DNA of 64,000 nucleotides from Siphonodentalium dalli (GCA_032622095.1 CP136069.1:185307122-185371121); one strand, 5' to 3'; numbered from the stretch's first letter, positions 32,585 through 42,642 are shown. The notes: a model not told the origin generated them from the sequence alone. Numbers and translations: made by a program.

Positions 32585-33598
32585 CTGCATGTATCGTTGT
32601 AGAATGGGACTGGTATGAGGGCGAACTTCGAGAGCTGCGTGCGTTAATCACAGGAATAACACCGCCTGCTATGAACTTCTCCAGTATGAACGCCAGCCAG
32701 TTTCCACCATCATTCCACCCATCGACGACAGCGCCGACAATTATGGACACGACATCTGTTAAACCCACGACATCCCAGCCAACGCCCTCAGATACAACGG
32801 AAATACGTCAGACAACGAAGAAGTCCACTGACGAGCCAGAGAAATATAGCCCGACAAACAGCTTTCACGTTCCGACGCCAGAGACACATAACCCATCCAA
32901 CAGCTTCCATATTACGACTGACAAGCCAGGGACGCATACCCCAACCGGCAGCTTCCATACTCCGACTGACAAGCCAAATACGCATAACCCAACCGGCAGC
33001 TTTCATATTCCGACTGACAAGCCAAAGACAAATACCACAACAACATCTACCAGCACAACAACTACAACGACCATGACGACGACCACAACACATGAAACAA
33101 CCGGCAGCTTCCATATTCCGACCAACAAGCCAAAGACAAATACCACAACAACATCTACCAGCACAACAACTACAACGACCATGACGACGACCACAACACA
33201 TGAAACAACCGGCAGCTTCCATATTCCGATCAACAAGCCAAAGACAAATACCACAACAACATCTACCAGCACAACAACTACAACGACCATGACGACGACC
33301 GCAACAACCGCTACCAACACAACATCAACGACCATGACGACGACCACAACAACTGAAACAACGACATATTCTCTAAGCACAACATCAGAGCTTGAGCCCG
33401 AAGCCGTAACATCATCCATACCAGACGATAGCCCCACGACTACAGAGAGAAGCAGAATGCCAACCGTCAGTGACGTCAATCGTCACTCCAGTGTGACTCC
33501 GTCCACATTCTGGTCTCATTCAACAAGCCAATTGATTACTGGATTATCAACCACAGAAATGCCTAAATGGACAACAGAAGTCCCCTTCAACCAGACAA
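32585..33598 (+). CDS. Mucin/EGF gene, exon 3: Thr/Ser/Pro-rich mucin-like domain
   Basis: One long exon, 338 codons from the acceptor at 32584 (AACTACAG) or 332 from a second acceptor at 32602 (CGTTGTAG). Both give phase 1. After an acidic start (WDWYEGELRELRALITG) it is almost entirely Thr, Ser and Pro. Repeats of the type TPTGSFHxPTDKP come first, then three nearly identical 36-residue repeats 108 bases apart (anchors at 33021, 33129 and 33237) with runs such as STSTTTTTTMTTTTT. Such composition implies dense O-glycosylation and an extended extracellular stalk or mucus component. The frame continues to a stop at 33655, but a phase-1 donor ACAA|GTAATT at 33598/33599 fits the downstream EGF exons. 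If that donor is skipped, the protein would end after about 20 more residues as a short secreted mucin. Minus-strand frames here are shadows of the repeats. Confidence 0.72.
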
Positions 33599-33854
33599 GT
33601 AATTCCATATACAGTCTAAGAACGTTGGTTTTGCTTAAAGAAATAAGACATAGCTAGAACTCAAATAATAATAAAAATTAAAATAACAGTTTTGTATGGC
33701 GTAAAATCCACCGAAGTTCTCTAAAACGCTTGACATGTTAAACACAAAATTCAATTGTAAATCAACAAAAAGTAGAACCATACTTGAGACGTAAAAAAAA
33801 TACAGAATAAAATCACAAATCGAAAAAATTATTAAAAAGTTACTGATATATTGG
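33599..33854. other. Start of intron 3 or alternative 3' end
   Basis: The mucin frame can read through to TAG at 33655-33657. An AATAATAATAAAAATT stretch at about 33665 could supply weak polyadenylation signals for a short isoform. No other feature. Confidence 0.35.
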
Positions 33855-34015
33855 GGGATGATAACATGATAAACAAAATAACAGCGAAAAGGGGGATAAA
33901 ATGGCGAACGGTAACATGCTAAAAATGACAGTGAGAAAGGGGGGGGTAAATGGCGAACGGGTAACATGCTAAAAATAACATGAAAAATGGGGTTAAAATG
34001 GCGGACGGTCGGGAA
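33855..34015 (+). repeat. Short tandem repeat, about 55-bp unit, 3 copies
   Basis: Units share AAATGGCGAACGG-TAACATGCTAAAAAT and a G-run (GGGGGATAAA, GGGGGGGGTAAA, GGGGTTAAA). Confidence 0.8.
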
Positions 34016-34394
34016 ACTCAAGATGATCCTACGCATGAACCAATAAATTCTTATCCATGCAGCAACGAAACACAATGGAGTGGGGGCTCTTCATTACTGT
34101 CTCAAGTTGTTGCGATCCACCAATGTATATATCGACCCTTGATCGAAACACGTTTATAGAAGTTCACGTTGCTCGACTTTGATAATTTCTATCAAAATCT
34201 ATTCGATAAATTTATTCATTTATTTCTTGAACCTCAATTATACTTAATAGGTATATGTCATTGAGCATGTTTTTATCGGATTTAGTTTCGGGACCATCAC
34301 TCACGTTGTCATTGTTATTGTTGAGGAAAGCTCAAACTCAAAACGCAGAATCTAAAGTTAACCCTATCGTCAGTTTCATGACGGGAGCTGCGCT

Positions 34395-35050
34395 GGTGCA
34401 ACATTAAATATCGTGTGTCAGTGCATTTACTTATATATGACACTGGGAACCTCGCACATATATAAGGATTAACTGTCATGTGGACTGTTTTTATGGAGAT
34501 GTAACGGTGAGGTAAGTGGACATAACTTGTGTAAAACCCGAAGGGTTTTACATACAAGTTATGACCACTTACCTCACCGTTACATCTCCATAAAAATAGT
34601 CCACATGACAGTTAATCCTTATATTTATATACATTTAGCGAAAAAGCCACTTTTGTAAATTTATTTAAATCGAAAAGTGTATCGTGACAAGATCAGCCCA
34701 AAATACCCAATAGCACCCTTGGCAAAAGTTAATAGGAACAATTTCTCTTCATATTGAAACCCGATGATGTATTAAGTCAGTCCTGCGCGAGTCCAAATGC
34801 GCCCAAAACATTACGCGTTCGTCTTTCCAAACCTAATGACGTATCGATGGTGTTATTAGCTTGGTGTCATGAGGCGTTGCGCATTCACCGAGAAATAACT
34901 GCAACTAGCCACTGGGCGCCGACCAATCAGAATGCTGGATTTAGTGATGACAACACTTAGTGTGTAAATATAAGAGAATGCACTGGCTTACCACGTCAAT
35001 GGTAATAAAGGCCAATGTGTTCTCTTATTTATGCGAGGTTCCCTATGTTT
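34395..35050. mobile_element. Composite foldback element related to family F
   Basis: The ends carry diverged forms of the family-F terminal word: CAGTGCATTTACTTATATAT on the left, and ATAAGAGAATGCACTGGC and GCCAATGTGTTCTCTTATTT on the right. The interior holds a near-perfect 168-bp palindrome (34458-34625). It is followed by about 330 bases of unique sequence with one 68-codon frame of no known type. The overall boundaries are approximate. Confidence 0.5.
34458..34625. repeat. Near-perfect 168-bp palindrome
   Basis: Arms of about 80 bases (ATATAAGGATTAACTGTCAT, GTGGACTGTTTTTATGGAGA, TGTAACGGTGAGGTAAGTGG and mirror) meet at AAAACCC-GAA-GGGTTTT, with only a few mismatches. Such a structure could extrude as a cruciform or give a long hairpin RNA if transcribed. 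Confidence 0.93.
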
Positions 35051-35204
35051 TCGCGCAAAATTTCAGGAAGCTCCAGTCATAAAATGGTTATTGCCTCTTT
35101 TAAGTGATAATATTTGTACCATCCCAAACCTCAAGTGAATCGTGAATGGTCTGATCAGTTATTATAGAAAACATAAATTAGCAGCAGCAGCAGTTGAAAA
35201 TGGT

Positions 35205-35425
35205 ACCCCGTTAATAATTGATAATGGTACCCGTTAATAATTGATAATGGTACTCCGTTAATAATTGATAATGGTACCCGTTAATAATTGATAATGGTAC
35301 CCCGTTAATAATTGATAATGGTACCCCGTTAATAATTGATAATGGTACCCGTTAATAATTGATAATGGCACCCCGTTAATAATTGATAATGGTACCCCGT
35401 TAATAATTGATAATGGTACCCCGTT
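35205..35425 (+). repeat. 24-bp minisatellite, about 9-10 copies
   Basis: Unit TTGATAATGGTACCCCGTTA-ATAA; some copies lack one C and one reads GGCACC. It ends about 35 bases before the EGF exon at 35459, so it lies close to the branch-point region of that intron. Confidence 0.92.
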
Positions 35426-35458
35426 TGAATGCAATGTCCTGATTTTAATTTTTTACAG

Positions 35459-35611
35459 ATCTTATACCCGGACAACGATGCAAACCACAAGACAAGAATC
35501 CGTGTGTACCGAACGCTGAATGTCGTATGGATGCGTCCCATTGCGACCGTGAGCATGCATACTGCTACTGTTTACCTGGATTCTACTCCACGGGTAGAGC
35601 GTGTCTACCTC
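35459..35611 (+). CDS. Mucin/EGF gene, exon 4: EGF-like module 1
   Basis: The exon is 153 bases (51 codons), phase 1 at both ends, between AATTTTTTACAG and C|GTACGT. In the frame starting CTT at 35461 it reads LIPGQRCKPQDKNPCVPNAE and continues to YCYCLPGFYSTGRACLP. Spacing is C-x7-C-x5-C-x6-C-x6-C-x-C-x10-C. The last three cysteines (CxC...GFY...C) are diagnostic for EGF-like folds. There are seven cysteines where six are expected; the extra one lies in the loop between the third and fourth canonical cysteines. Joined to exon 3 the boundary codon is AAT. A longer open frame in another register here is a shadow. Likely an extracellular interaction module. Confidence 0.8.
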
Positions 35612-35729
35612 GTACGTATGCTAAAAGACTTACCCTTATACATGTACCTCCCTGAGTTATAATTATCAATTAACAGACGGGCTGAATAATGTATATACTC
35701 CCGAAAATAAAGTTTAGTCAAAGTGTTTT

Positions 35730-36399
35730 GGTTATCCAAGGTTGGGTTAATAGTTGGGTCAAATTGCAGAAACTGGGTTCAATTGTTGGATTAGATTGTT
35801 GTGTTAGATTAGTTTAGTTAATAATGTCTGGTTTCCAGTTGCGCTCCTCATAAAGAATTGCTGGATGTGAGCTCTCTTTCTTATACTATTTTCTTATCTT
35901 TATTGTTATAAAACTCAAATAAATACACGGTGAAGGCATCTTTTATGTCGGAATTATATATTTGTATTATTGACTGTGTCTTTGTTACAGGTATTCTTTT
36001 CTATGTTGTTAATTTATTCCCGAAAAGGAAGTCATTATAATTATATTACATATCGTTTTGGATTTTCATATTACATACTACTACAAACGACTAAATGTAT
36101 TCGACCAAGGTCTGTCTTCAAGAACCATATCCCTAAAATGACTATTGGTAATAATTCGCAAGATATTACATGCAAAAATAAGTTTTGTTCTGATAGTACT
36201 ACAATGATTCAACTAACACTATTTTATAATGCCAATCAAATGAAACAGAACGAATATGTTAACATAAGTCGCCCTGTGCTCATTAGTGATATGAATTTAC
36301 AGTAATTCATGACATACTCATCCTAGCCCACCTCTCACCCATTGGCCATGACCAAGGAGTAAAATTTGCACCGAGTAATATATATATATATATATATAG

Positions 36400-36446
<47 letters not shown>

Positions 36447-37090
36447 CTCGGTGCAAATTTAATCCTTGGAAAATTATTGAATTATCTATGACTCTTGAAT
36501 AGTTACCTCTTGTATCTTCACTAGTAAATATTTCAATGTTATGTCAAGTAAAATTACTCTATTCTACTCTATTATATTATAATAAACACATATCACATCA
36601 TAATTATAATCATAATTTGACAGATACTTTATGTACCAAAGTCAAGATTCATAGATAGAACAGGACATTTAACTGACTGTTAAAACAGCTCTCACTTGTC
36701 ATACAATATTTGTCATTTGTATATATGCTCTCCTAAATTGAGGAGGTTAACAATAAACTACTTGTTTGTCGTGCCGCGAGGTAAAACTCAATCATATGGT
36801 TCGCGTTTTAGCATCGCGTCGCAACAAACTCGTGCAATAACGTTAACCAGTTCACACACTTGTGTCGTTTTATCTATATATTGGTATAAGTTGCCTCTAA
36901 CCCCATGTTTACTTACTTCAAACCCAATTTTTTTTTATTTAATCTACTGTTTGGTTACACATTTGGGTTACCATAACCCAATGTTTGGTTACCTTTTTCT
37001 GACCCAATTAGTTTAGTTAACAGCTCTAACCCAACATTTAGTCGGATTCCGTTAACTATACGTTGGGTTTGAGTCCGGCTAAACTTTAGT
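35730..37090 (+). repeat. Segmental duplicate D, copy 2 (with insertions)
   Basis: Counterpart of 22480-23130. The first half matches 35730-36100 and the second half 36880-37090. The roughly 780 bases between contain a long AT palindrome and a (TCTAT)-like simple tail at about 36550. Some or all of it was probably inserted after duplication. Confidence 0.75.
36362..36460. repeat. 99-bp perfect-armed palindrome with (TA)n core
   Basis: AAATTTGCACCGAGTAATAT and its exact reverse complement flank about 60 bases of alternating TA. It may be a tiny foldback element or a (TA)n tract captured between terminal repeats. Confidence 0.9.
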
Positions 37091-37473
37091 TATATTCAAC
37101 CCATTTTTTTGGCTGACAACATTGACAGGCATATATTCATGTAATTATAAATAAATACATGGCTATATATCGACACATTAGAGTTATAATATATGTATTG
37201 CACTCTTTTGAATGATCAGTTTTTGATCGCTTATTATACCGATGAAATGTCACGAATTATTGCACGATTTCTTCATACCTGATATTTGGATGGGTCTTAT
37301 CGGAACAATTACATACGAATGTCTGCCCAATGTTAGGAGGACCATTGACCATCATTAGGCGGACTGCGACATTATGCAGACGAAATCCGGTCTGCCTATT
37401 TTTTGCATACCAGTCACAACTAGTTATCTGGTGCTTTAATTGTTACCACCTCTCCTTGTTCAACCGATTTAGG

Positions 37474-37798
37474 TTGTCTTTTGTCTATAAAATGATGGGA
37501 TTGAAAAAAAATTGTTAAGGGGAATTTCAGCCCCGATAATTTTGAGACATGTATATTCTGTCGATATATAGTTTCATCATTGTGCGGTCGAAACATCCAC
37601 AGCGGTCTTGCAAAAATCTACTTTTCTGGTTTTGCATTTTTTATGTATAGGATGCAGCAATAAAGGAGATAACTGGCCAAATGTCATTAAAACATCGAGA
37701 AATCTGGTGTATACATCGAAATTGAGTAAAAATTATCGGGGCGGAAATGCCCTTAACAACAATTTTTTTAATCCCATCATTTTATAGACAAAAGACAA
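37474..37798. mobile_element. MITE with about 75-bp TIRs
   Basis: TTGTCTTTTGTCTATAAAAT and its reverse complement form the ends. The TIRs continue through GATGGGATT, an A/T run, TTGTTAAGGG and GCCCCGATAATTTT. The interior (about 175 bp) has no ORF. No certain target duplication: flanks are GG and GC. Confidence 0.8.
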
Positions 37799-38001
37799 GC
37801 TCATTTCGCAAAATCGGTTTGCCGCCTGAAGATACGGCCAATCTTAAAGACACGGTTGGCCTTGGCGGTGGGTATCCTGTGAAAATATCTCCACCCGTCA
37901 AAAACCGCCACAAACAGAAAGAACATCAAAATGTAGATAGACTGTGTCCGTATACAAATAAGAAATATCGCATAAACAGTATGTTATGGTCATATGTTTG
38001 A
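37799..38001 (+). other. Unrecognised open frame beside the MITE
   Basis: A frame reading out of the right TIR contains a basic, proline-containing stretch (GLPPEDTANLKDTVGLGGGY, then PVKISPPVKNRHKQKEHQNV) before a stop at 37999. The codons are varied, so it may be a remnant exon of some gene. It has no recognisable domain, and its only possible acceptor (ACAAAAG at 37793) is weak. Confidence 0.2.
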
Positions 38002-38009
38002 CCATTGTT

Positions 38010-39564
38010 ATGTAAACAAAAGCATAAAAAGTAACTTTTCTGGTGTTTGTTTATATTATGATGGTAAACATAAAGAGCGTTCTTTGTTGGTGAATACCTG
38101 ATATGGAACTAATAAAGAGCGTTTATGCCATTTGTGTGTGATTAGCCAGTAACATTGTGCTGTCTTCTGTAACACAACCAGGCTCTTGCTTAGGTAAAAT
38201 ATAGTAGGTCTGTATGATAACATGTTGTTTACGCGATGGTCATGGTATATATGAACGGAACTGTATGCGTTTTAATGTTTTTCTGTTTACGGTGTTTGGA
38301 ACAAATATGAATATTTTCGACAATTAAGGCCGCACGTGCCTTTAAACTATACGATAGTTGTTGCAATATAGGCATAAAATTAGATTTATTGGTGAATTGT
38401 AATGATCTTACAAATATACGATCATAGATAGCCAATGTATTTTATAGTTTGTCCGTTTGGTTGACAAGCGGCCAGTCCTAATTTTTAACTTCCACTCATT
38501 TCAGTTTTAATCGAAGTTAAGCCAATTAACTTCTACAATTTCGCCAAAATGACTTTGCTAATGACATATTTATAGCAATAAATGCATGAATCATGAAGAG
38601 GTGTTGTTAGATGTAACTAACAACATAGTTATGCCCCCCTGCCATCGTCAACAGATTGCCGTAAATTGTAAAATCTGAGACCGATTTCCAAAATTCACGG
38701 TAAATAAAAATGTGACAAAATCAGACACATATATTGTGTGAGAATTGGCACCAATGTTCGATATAATATAATAAATAATGAATGTTCCTCCTCGAGGACC
38801 ACTATTTTGTCATAGTCAACCCAAGCCATTCATTATCTATATAATATTTTCAATATTGATTCAGAAATTTGTCTCTTGCGTGTTCATCATTACGCGCGTT
38901 CCGCGTGTATACTAATGTAGAGATTCCTGTTTCGCCTGGGCGCATGGGTGTTTTATTTATAGAATGGGAATTATTGGGAGGATTAAAAGTCGAACTGCGA
39001 CCGGAGGCCGAGTCCGGTAAAAGGTGTAGTTGGCAATTTCAATTTCGTTTATTGTCGTTAACATTATGTCAATATTGTTGATTTTTGGTTTGTGAATAGC
39101 TATATCAATTACAAATAAAAGAAATGAAAAAGATAATTTGTAAGTCTTATATTTCACAATTTTTATAGACAGTTTTCGTTCTGCAGCCCACTGGGGGTTG
39201 TGGTCGGAGACGGCCGAGTCGACCGTCGATTCGTTAATTAGGTGCTGGTGGTTATTGTTATTTTAACGGAATTCTGAGTTGGTCATTCGCAAAACCAATA
39301 ATTTTTATATTCTATAATTACAACCATGGGAATGATATATGACCTTGAGCGCGTTACCATTTCTGACATTGGTTTTCTTGTTATACATGCCCGTTACTTC
39401 TTAAATTGAACATTTATTTTTGTGTTACTGTTAGCGCTGTTAGCTGTATATGGTCTGCCCGTACGGACATAATGGATGCTATTGTTAGTGATACATTACT
39501 GCTTGTTATCCTAACATATTTACACTTGACGTTTTAACAGACGGGAGTGTCGGGTGAACTACCA
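38010..39564. other. Intron 4, remaining part
   Basis: Intergenic-like. AAAGAGCGTT words repeat at 38075 and 38117. Around 39030-39180 a stretch with TTTCAATTTCGTTTATTGTC and ATCAATTACAAATAAAAG looks like the end of an inverted retroelement, but no coding remains. Confidence 0.4.
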
Positions 39565-39618
39565 TGCATACCATATGTCTCTGTAGGCGTGTCATGAATA
39601 CCATATATGTCTCTGTAG
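39565..39618 (+). promoter_or_regulatory. Duplicated 3' splice site
   Basis: The word ATACCATAT(AT)GTCTCTGTAG|GCGTG occurs twice, with AG at 39585-39586 and 39617-39618, 32 bases apart. Use of the second keeps the EGF frame. Use of the first puts a TGA three codons in (GC-GTG-TCA-TGA) and would truncate the protein. Confidence 0.6.
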
Positions 39619-39804
39619 GCGTGAAACTGGGGAGAACATGTAAGGACTATGGATACTCTGACGACAAGTGTGATGAAATCGCCAGTGATCACTGTGAAGA
39701 TCCGCATGCTGTGTGTAAACGGGTGATTGTAGGTCGGAGGACTGTGCGAAGATGTGTATGTGACGGACTTCATTATGTAGAAGTCAACGGGATATGCGTT
39801 AACA
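39619..39804 (+). CDS. Mucin/EGF gene, exon 5: EGF-like module 2
   Basis: The exon is 186 bases (62 codons), phase 1 at both ends, between GTCTCTGTAG and AACA|GTAAGT. The peptide starts VKLGRTCKDYGYSDDKCDEI, continues EDPHAVCKRVIVGRRTVRR and ends CVCDGLHYVEVNGICVN. Spacing is C-x9-C-x7-C-x6-C-x12-C-x-C-x11-C. As in module 1 there are seven cysteines; here the surplus one lies between the first two canonical cysteines. The opening x-x-x-[LP]-G-x-x-C matches the other two EGF exons (LIPGQRC, VKLGRTC, APLGGSC), which supports common ancestry and joint membership in one gene. The extra cysteines could pair with each other between modules. Confidence 0.8.
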
Positions 39805-40194
39805 GTAAGTTTTAAATGCTCCATCTGGGCATTATACGTGTACGAGATATTCAGAATTACATAATAATTATGGAACTTACATGTATAGCCTGCATGGAAA
39901 TATAATATAGTTCATGTCATGACATTGACTAAACCCCCGTGTTATAATATTCCACCAGTTAAAACCCCGGAAACCATTTTTTTCTGACAGGTAACTTTAT
40001 AACATCGAAAAGAAAACTGGCAAGAAATACATTTCTTGGTTACCATTTGTTCATTTATGATATATCTTAAAGTATATGTGAAGGTCCTGCTCTCTTATTT
40101 TCATGATGGTCATAATCGATGCAATTTACAGAAGCGACCTATTGGAAGGGTACATGATCAAGCCCTAAACTTATAAATTACATTTACACAATAA
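39805..40194. other. Intron 5, first part
   Basis: No feature recognised. Confidence 0.4.
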
Positions 40195-40384
40195 GTGCAC
40201 GGCTCAACCGAGGCCATCCTATTATTGTTATTAATTTCTATATTATTCACCATACTGGGGATGGCAGAAGACAGCCTTGTCAGACTATGCTATCTCCCAC
40301 AATATACGACATAATTTTCCATATTTTCATGATTATTATGTAATATATATGTGTATTGGAAATAAAATATCCTATCCTATCCTA
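40195..40384 (+). repeat. Retroelement 3' end with (TATCC)n tail
   Basis: ACGGCTCAACCGAGGCCATC begins a noncoding stretch that ends GTATTGGAAATAAAATATCC and three TATCC pentamers. This is the layout of a LINE 3' UTR in plus orientation. Confidence 0.5.
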
Positions 40385-40496
40385 GTATTCGATTTCGATA
40401 GTAAAAAAAAACATTATATTATAGCTATTTTGGATTAGATGGCTTGTGTTTTATTTCCATTTAAAAGATGTACTTGATTAAAAGTAGGATAAAATA

Positions 40497-41812
40497 TACC
40501 ATCACCAACTAACCCTCCACCGGATAGCCAATTCATGTTTAGCCTGACATATGATTCATCAACTCATCCTCTACCGGATAGCCAATTCATGTTTAGCCTG
40601 ACTTAGGAATCATCAACTCTCCCTCCACCGGATAGCCATTTCATGTTTAGCCTGACTTAGGAATAACCAACTCTCCCTCCACCGGATAGCCATTTCATGT
40701 TTAGCCTGACTTAGGAATAATCAACTCTCCCTCCACCGGATAGCCAATTCATGTTTAGCCTGACTTAGGAATAATCAACTCACCCTCCACCGGATAGCCA
40801 ATTCATGTTTAGCCTGACATACATGTAGGAATCATCAACTCATCCTCTACTGGATTGCCAATTCATGTTTAGACTGACATAGGAATAATCAACTCTCCCT
40901 CCACCGGATAGCCAATTCATGTTTAGCCTGACATAGGAATAATCAACTCTCCCTCCACCGGATAGCCAATTCATGTTTAGCCTGACATAGGAATAATCAA
41001 CTCACCCTCCACCGGATAGCCAATTCATGTTTAGCCTGACATAGGAATAATCAACTCTCCCTCCACCGGATAGCCAATTCATGTTTAGCCTGACATACAT
41101 GTAGGAATCATCAACTCATCCTCTACCGGATTGCTAATTCATGTTTAGCCTGACATAGCAATAATCAACTCTCCCTCCACCGGATAGCCAATTCATGTTT
41201 AGCCTGACATAGGAATAATCAACTCACCCTCCACCGGATAGCCAATTCATGTTTAGCCTGACTTAGGAATAATCAACGCTCCCTCCACCGGATAGCCAAT
41301 TCATGTTTAGCCTGACATACATGTAGGAATCATCAACTCATCCTCTACCGGATTGCCAATTCATGTTTAGCCTGACTTAGGAATCATCAACTCTCCCTCC
41401 ACCGGATTGCCAATTCATGTTTAGTCTGACATAGGAATCATCAACTCATCCTCTACCGGATTGCCAATTCATGTTTAGCCTGACTTAGGAATCATCAACT
41501 CATCCTCTACCGGATTGCCAATTCATGTTTAGCCTGACATAGGAATAATCAACTCACCCTCCACCGGATAGCCAATTCATGTTTAGCCTGACATAGGAAT
41601 AATCAACTCACCCTCCACCGGATAGCCAATTCATGTTTAGCCTGACATAGGAATAGTCAACTCTCCCTCAACCGGATAGCCAATTCATGTTTAGCCTGAC
41701 ATAGGAATAATCAACTCTCCCTCCACCGGATAGCCAATTCATGTTTAGCCTGACATAGGAATAATCAACTCACCCTCCACCGGATAGCCAATTCATGTTT
41801 AGCCTGATATAG
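40497..41812 (+). repeat. 54-bp minisatellite, about 24 copies
   Basis: Unit: CCACCGGATAGCCAATTCAT, GTTTAGCCTGACATAGGAAT, AATCAACTCTCCCT. Variants alternate between CTCTCCCTCCACC and CTCATCCTCTACC. Units with an extra ACATGTA (TGACATACATGTAGGAATC) recur at about 40820, 41095 and 41320, indicating higher-order amplification of multi-unit blocks. It lies in an intron of the inferred gene. Confidence 0.95.
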
Positions 41813-41977
41813 GACGTCGTTAAAGAAAATTATTGGTTTAACTGAGACATTTATAACCGGTGTAAACCATTTCTATACTAAATACTCATTGGCGAGTAGT
41901 TATCCCTTAGTACATTTCCAGTTAAGAAGTTATTATATACATGTTATCGCTGCAGTGAATTGATCTGGGCGAAGTAT

Positions 41978-42067
41978 CACGTCGAGTTGAAGAGGTCAGA
42001 TCGCTGGATCAAACGAGCCGGCGTCGAGTTTGATTCTTGCAGCGATCTGACCTCTTCAACGAACGTG
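41978..42067. repeat. 90-bp hairpin
   Basis: GAAGAGGTCAGATCGCT and AGCGATCTGACCTCTTC form the perfect stem. Outer CACGT/ACGTG and inner ATCAAAC/GTTTGAT extend it, with a GAGCCGGCGTCGA loop. Confidence 0.85.
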
Positions 42068-42435
42068 TATTATATGACTTGCTTTTTATTTAAAGAACAC
42101 AATTATGAAATGATACCACAAGTAGGTCACCAGTAACAAGAATAAAGAAGGAACTATTTTTCATAATAAAAGGTCCGGCTTTTTACGGACATGCGCAGTA
42201 TGCGAGATAGAGAAGGGTGGTATGTCATCGGTTTATTAAGGAACAGATAATAACTAATAAATATATTCCCGCGTTATTTTTTCGACTTTATAAGGTTCCC
42301 TGTCAAAACTTAATAATGTGTTATATAGCCATCATATGGCATATTATAAGCCAAATTTCTCGACGGTTAAACACAACCCTGTTTAGTTGGACCAACCCTG
42401 AGGTGACCAATACATGTATTTTCTTAACCGTTGAG
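42068..42435. other. Intron, no feature
   Basis: A 123-codon frame begins at 42217 but is uninformative (shadow or chance). Confidence 0.35.
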
Positions 42436-42642
42436 TTCAATTGTTATGCAATTATTCCATTGGACCGAGCTACATGCGAGAACATGTGTGTCAAAAATAT
42501 AGGATTAAGACCAATTGTGGACATGAAGCGTCTCGCCTTAAATTTGTGTGTGACAATCAAACCAAAAAAATGCAGATACACCCTATAAATACGATCGCTA
42601 ACCGATACATAGCGTGCATGTGCGAAAAGTGTCTTAAACTCA
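42436..42642 (+). CDS. Possible additional cysteine-rich exon of the mucin/EGF gene
   Basis: After AACCGTTGAG an open phase-1 frame reads QLLCNYSIGPSYMREHVCQK, includes TNCGHEASRLKFVCDN and reaches IACMCEKCLKL. It has a CxC pair and several cysteines with EGF-like spacing. Against it: the acceptor lacks a pyrimidine tract. The only nearby donor (CTCAG|GTTTAG) would leave phase 2, breaking the otherwise uniform phase-1 pattern. The opening motif of the other EGF exons is absent. It may be a decayed module. Confidence 0.22.

Noticed and set aside
32788-33479. Long minus-strand frames with Cys- or Val-rich repeats opposite the mucin exon
   Set aside because: They are the complementary reading of the Thr-codon repeats (ACA/ACC/ACG to TGT/GGT/CGT). 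The plus-strand frame has the splice sites and the biologically sensible composition.
35205-35425. CRISPR-like array (24-bp units)
   Set aside because: Contiguous units without unique spacers in a eukaryotic intron; it is a minisatellite. No repeat-spacer structure was seen anywhere in the window.
35429-35662. Plus-strand frame overlapping EGF exon 4 in another register
   Set aside because: The register starting at 35461 gives a perfect EGF cysteine pattern with phase-1 splice sites; the longer frame gives no pattern.
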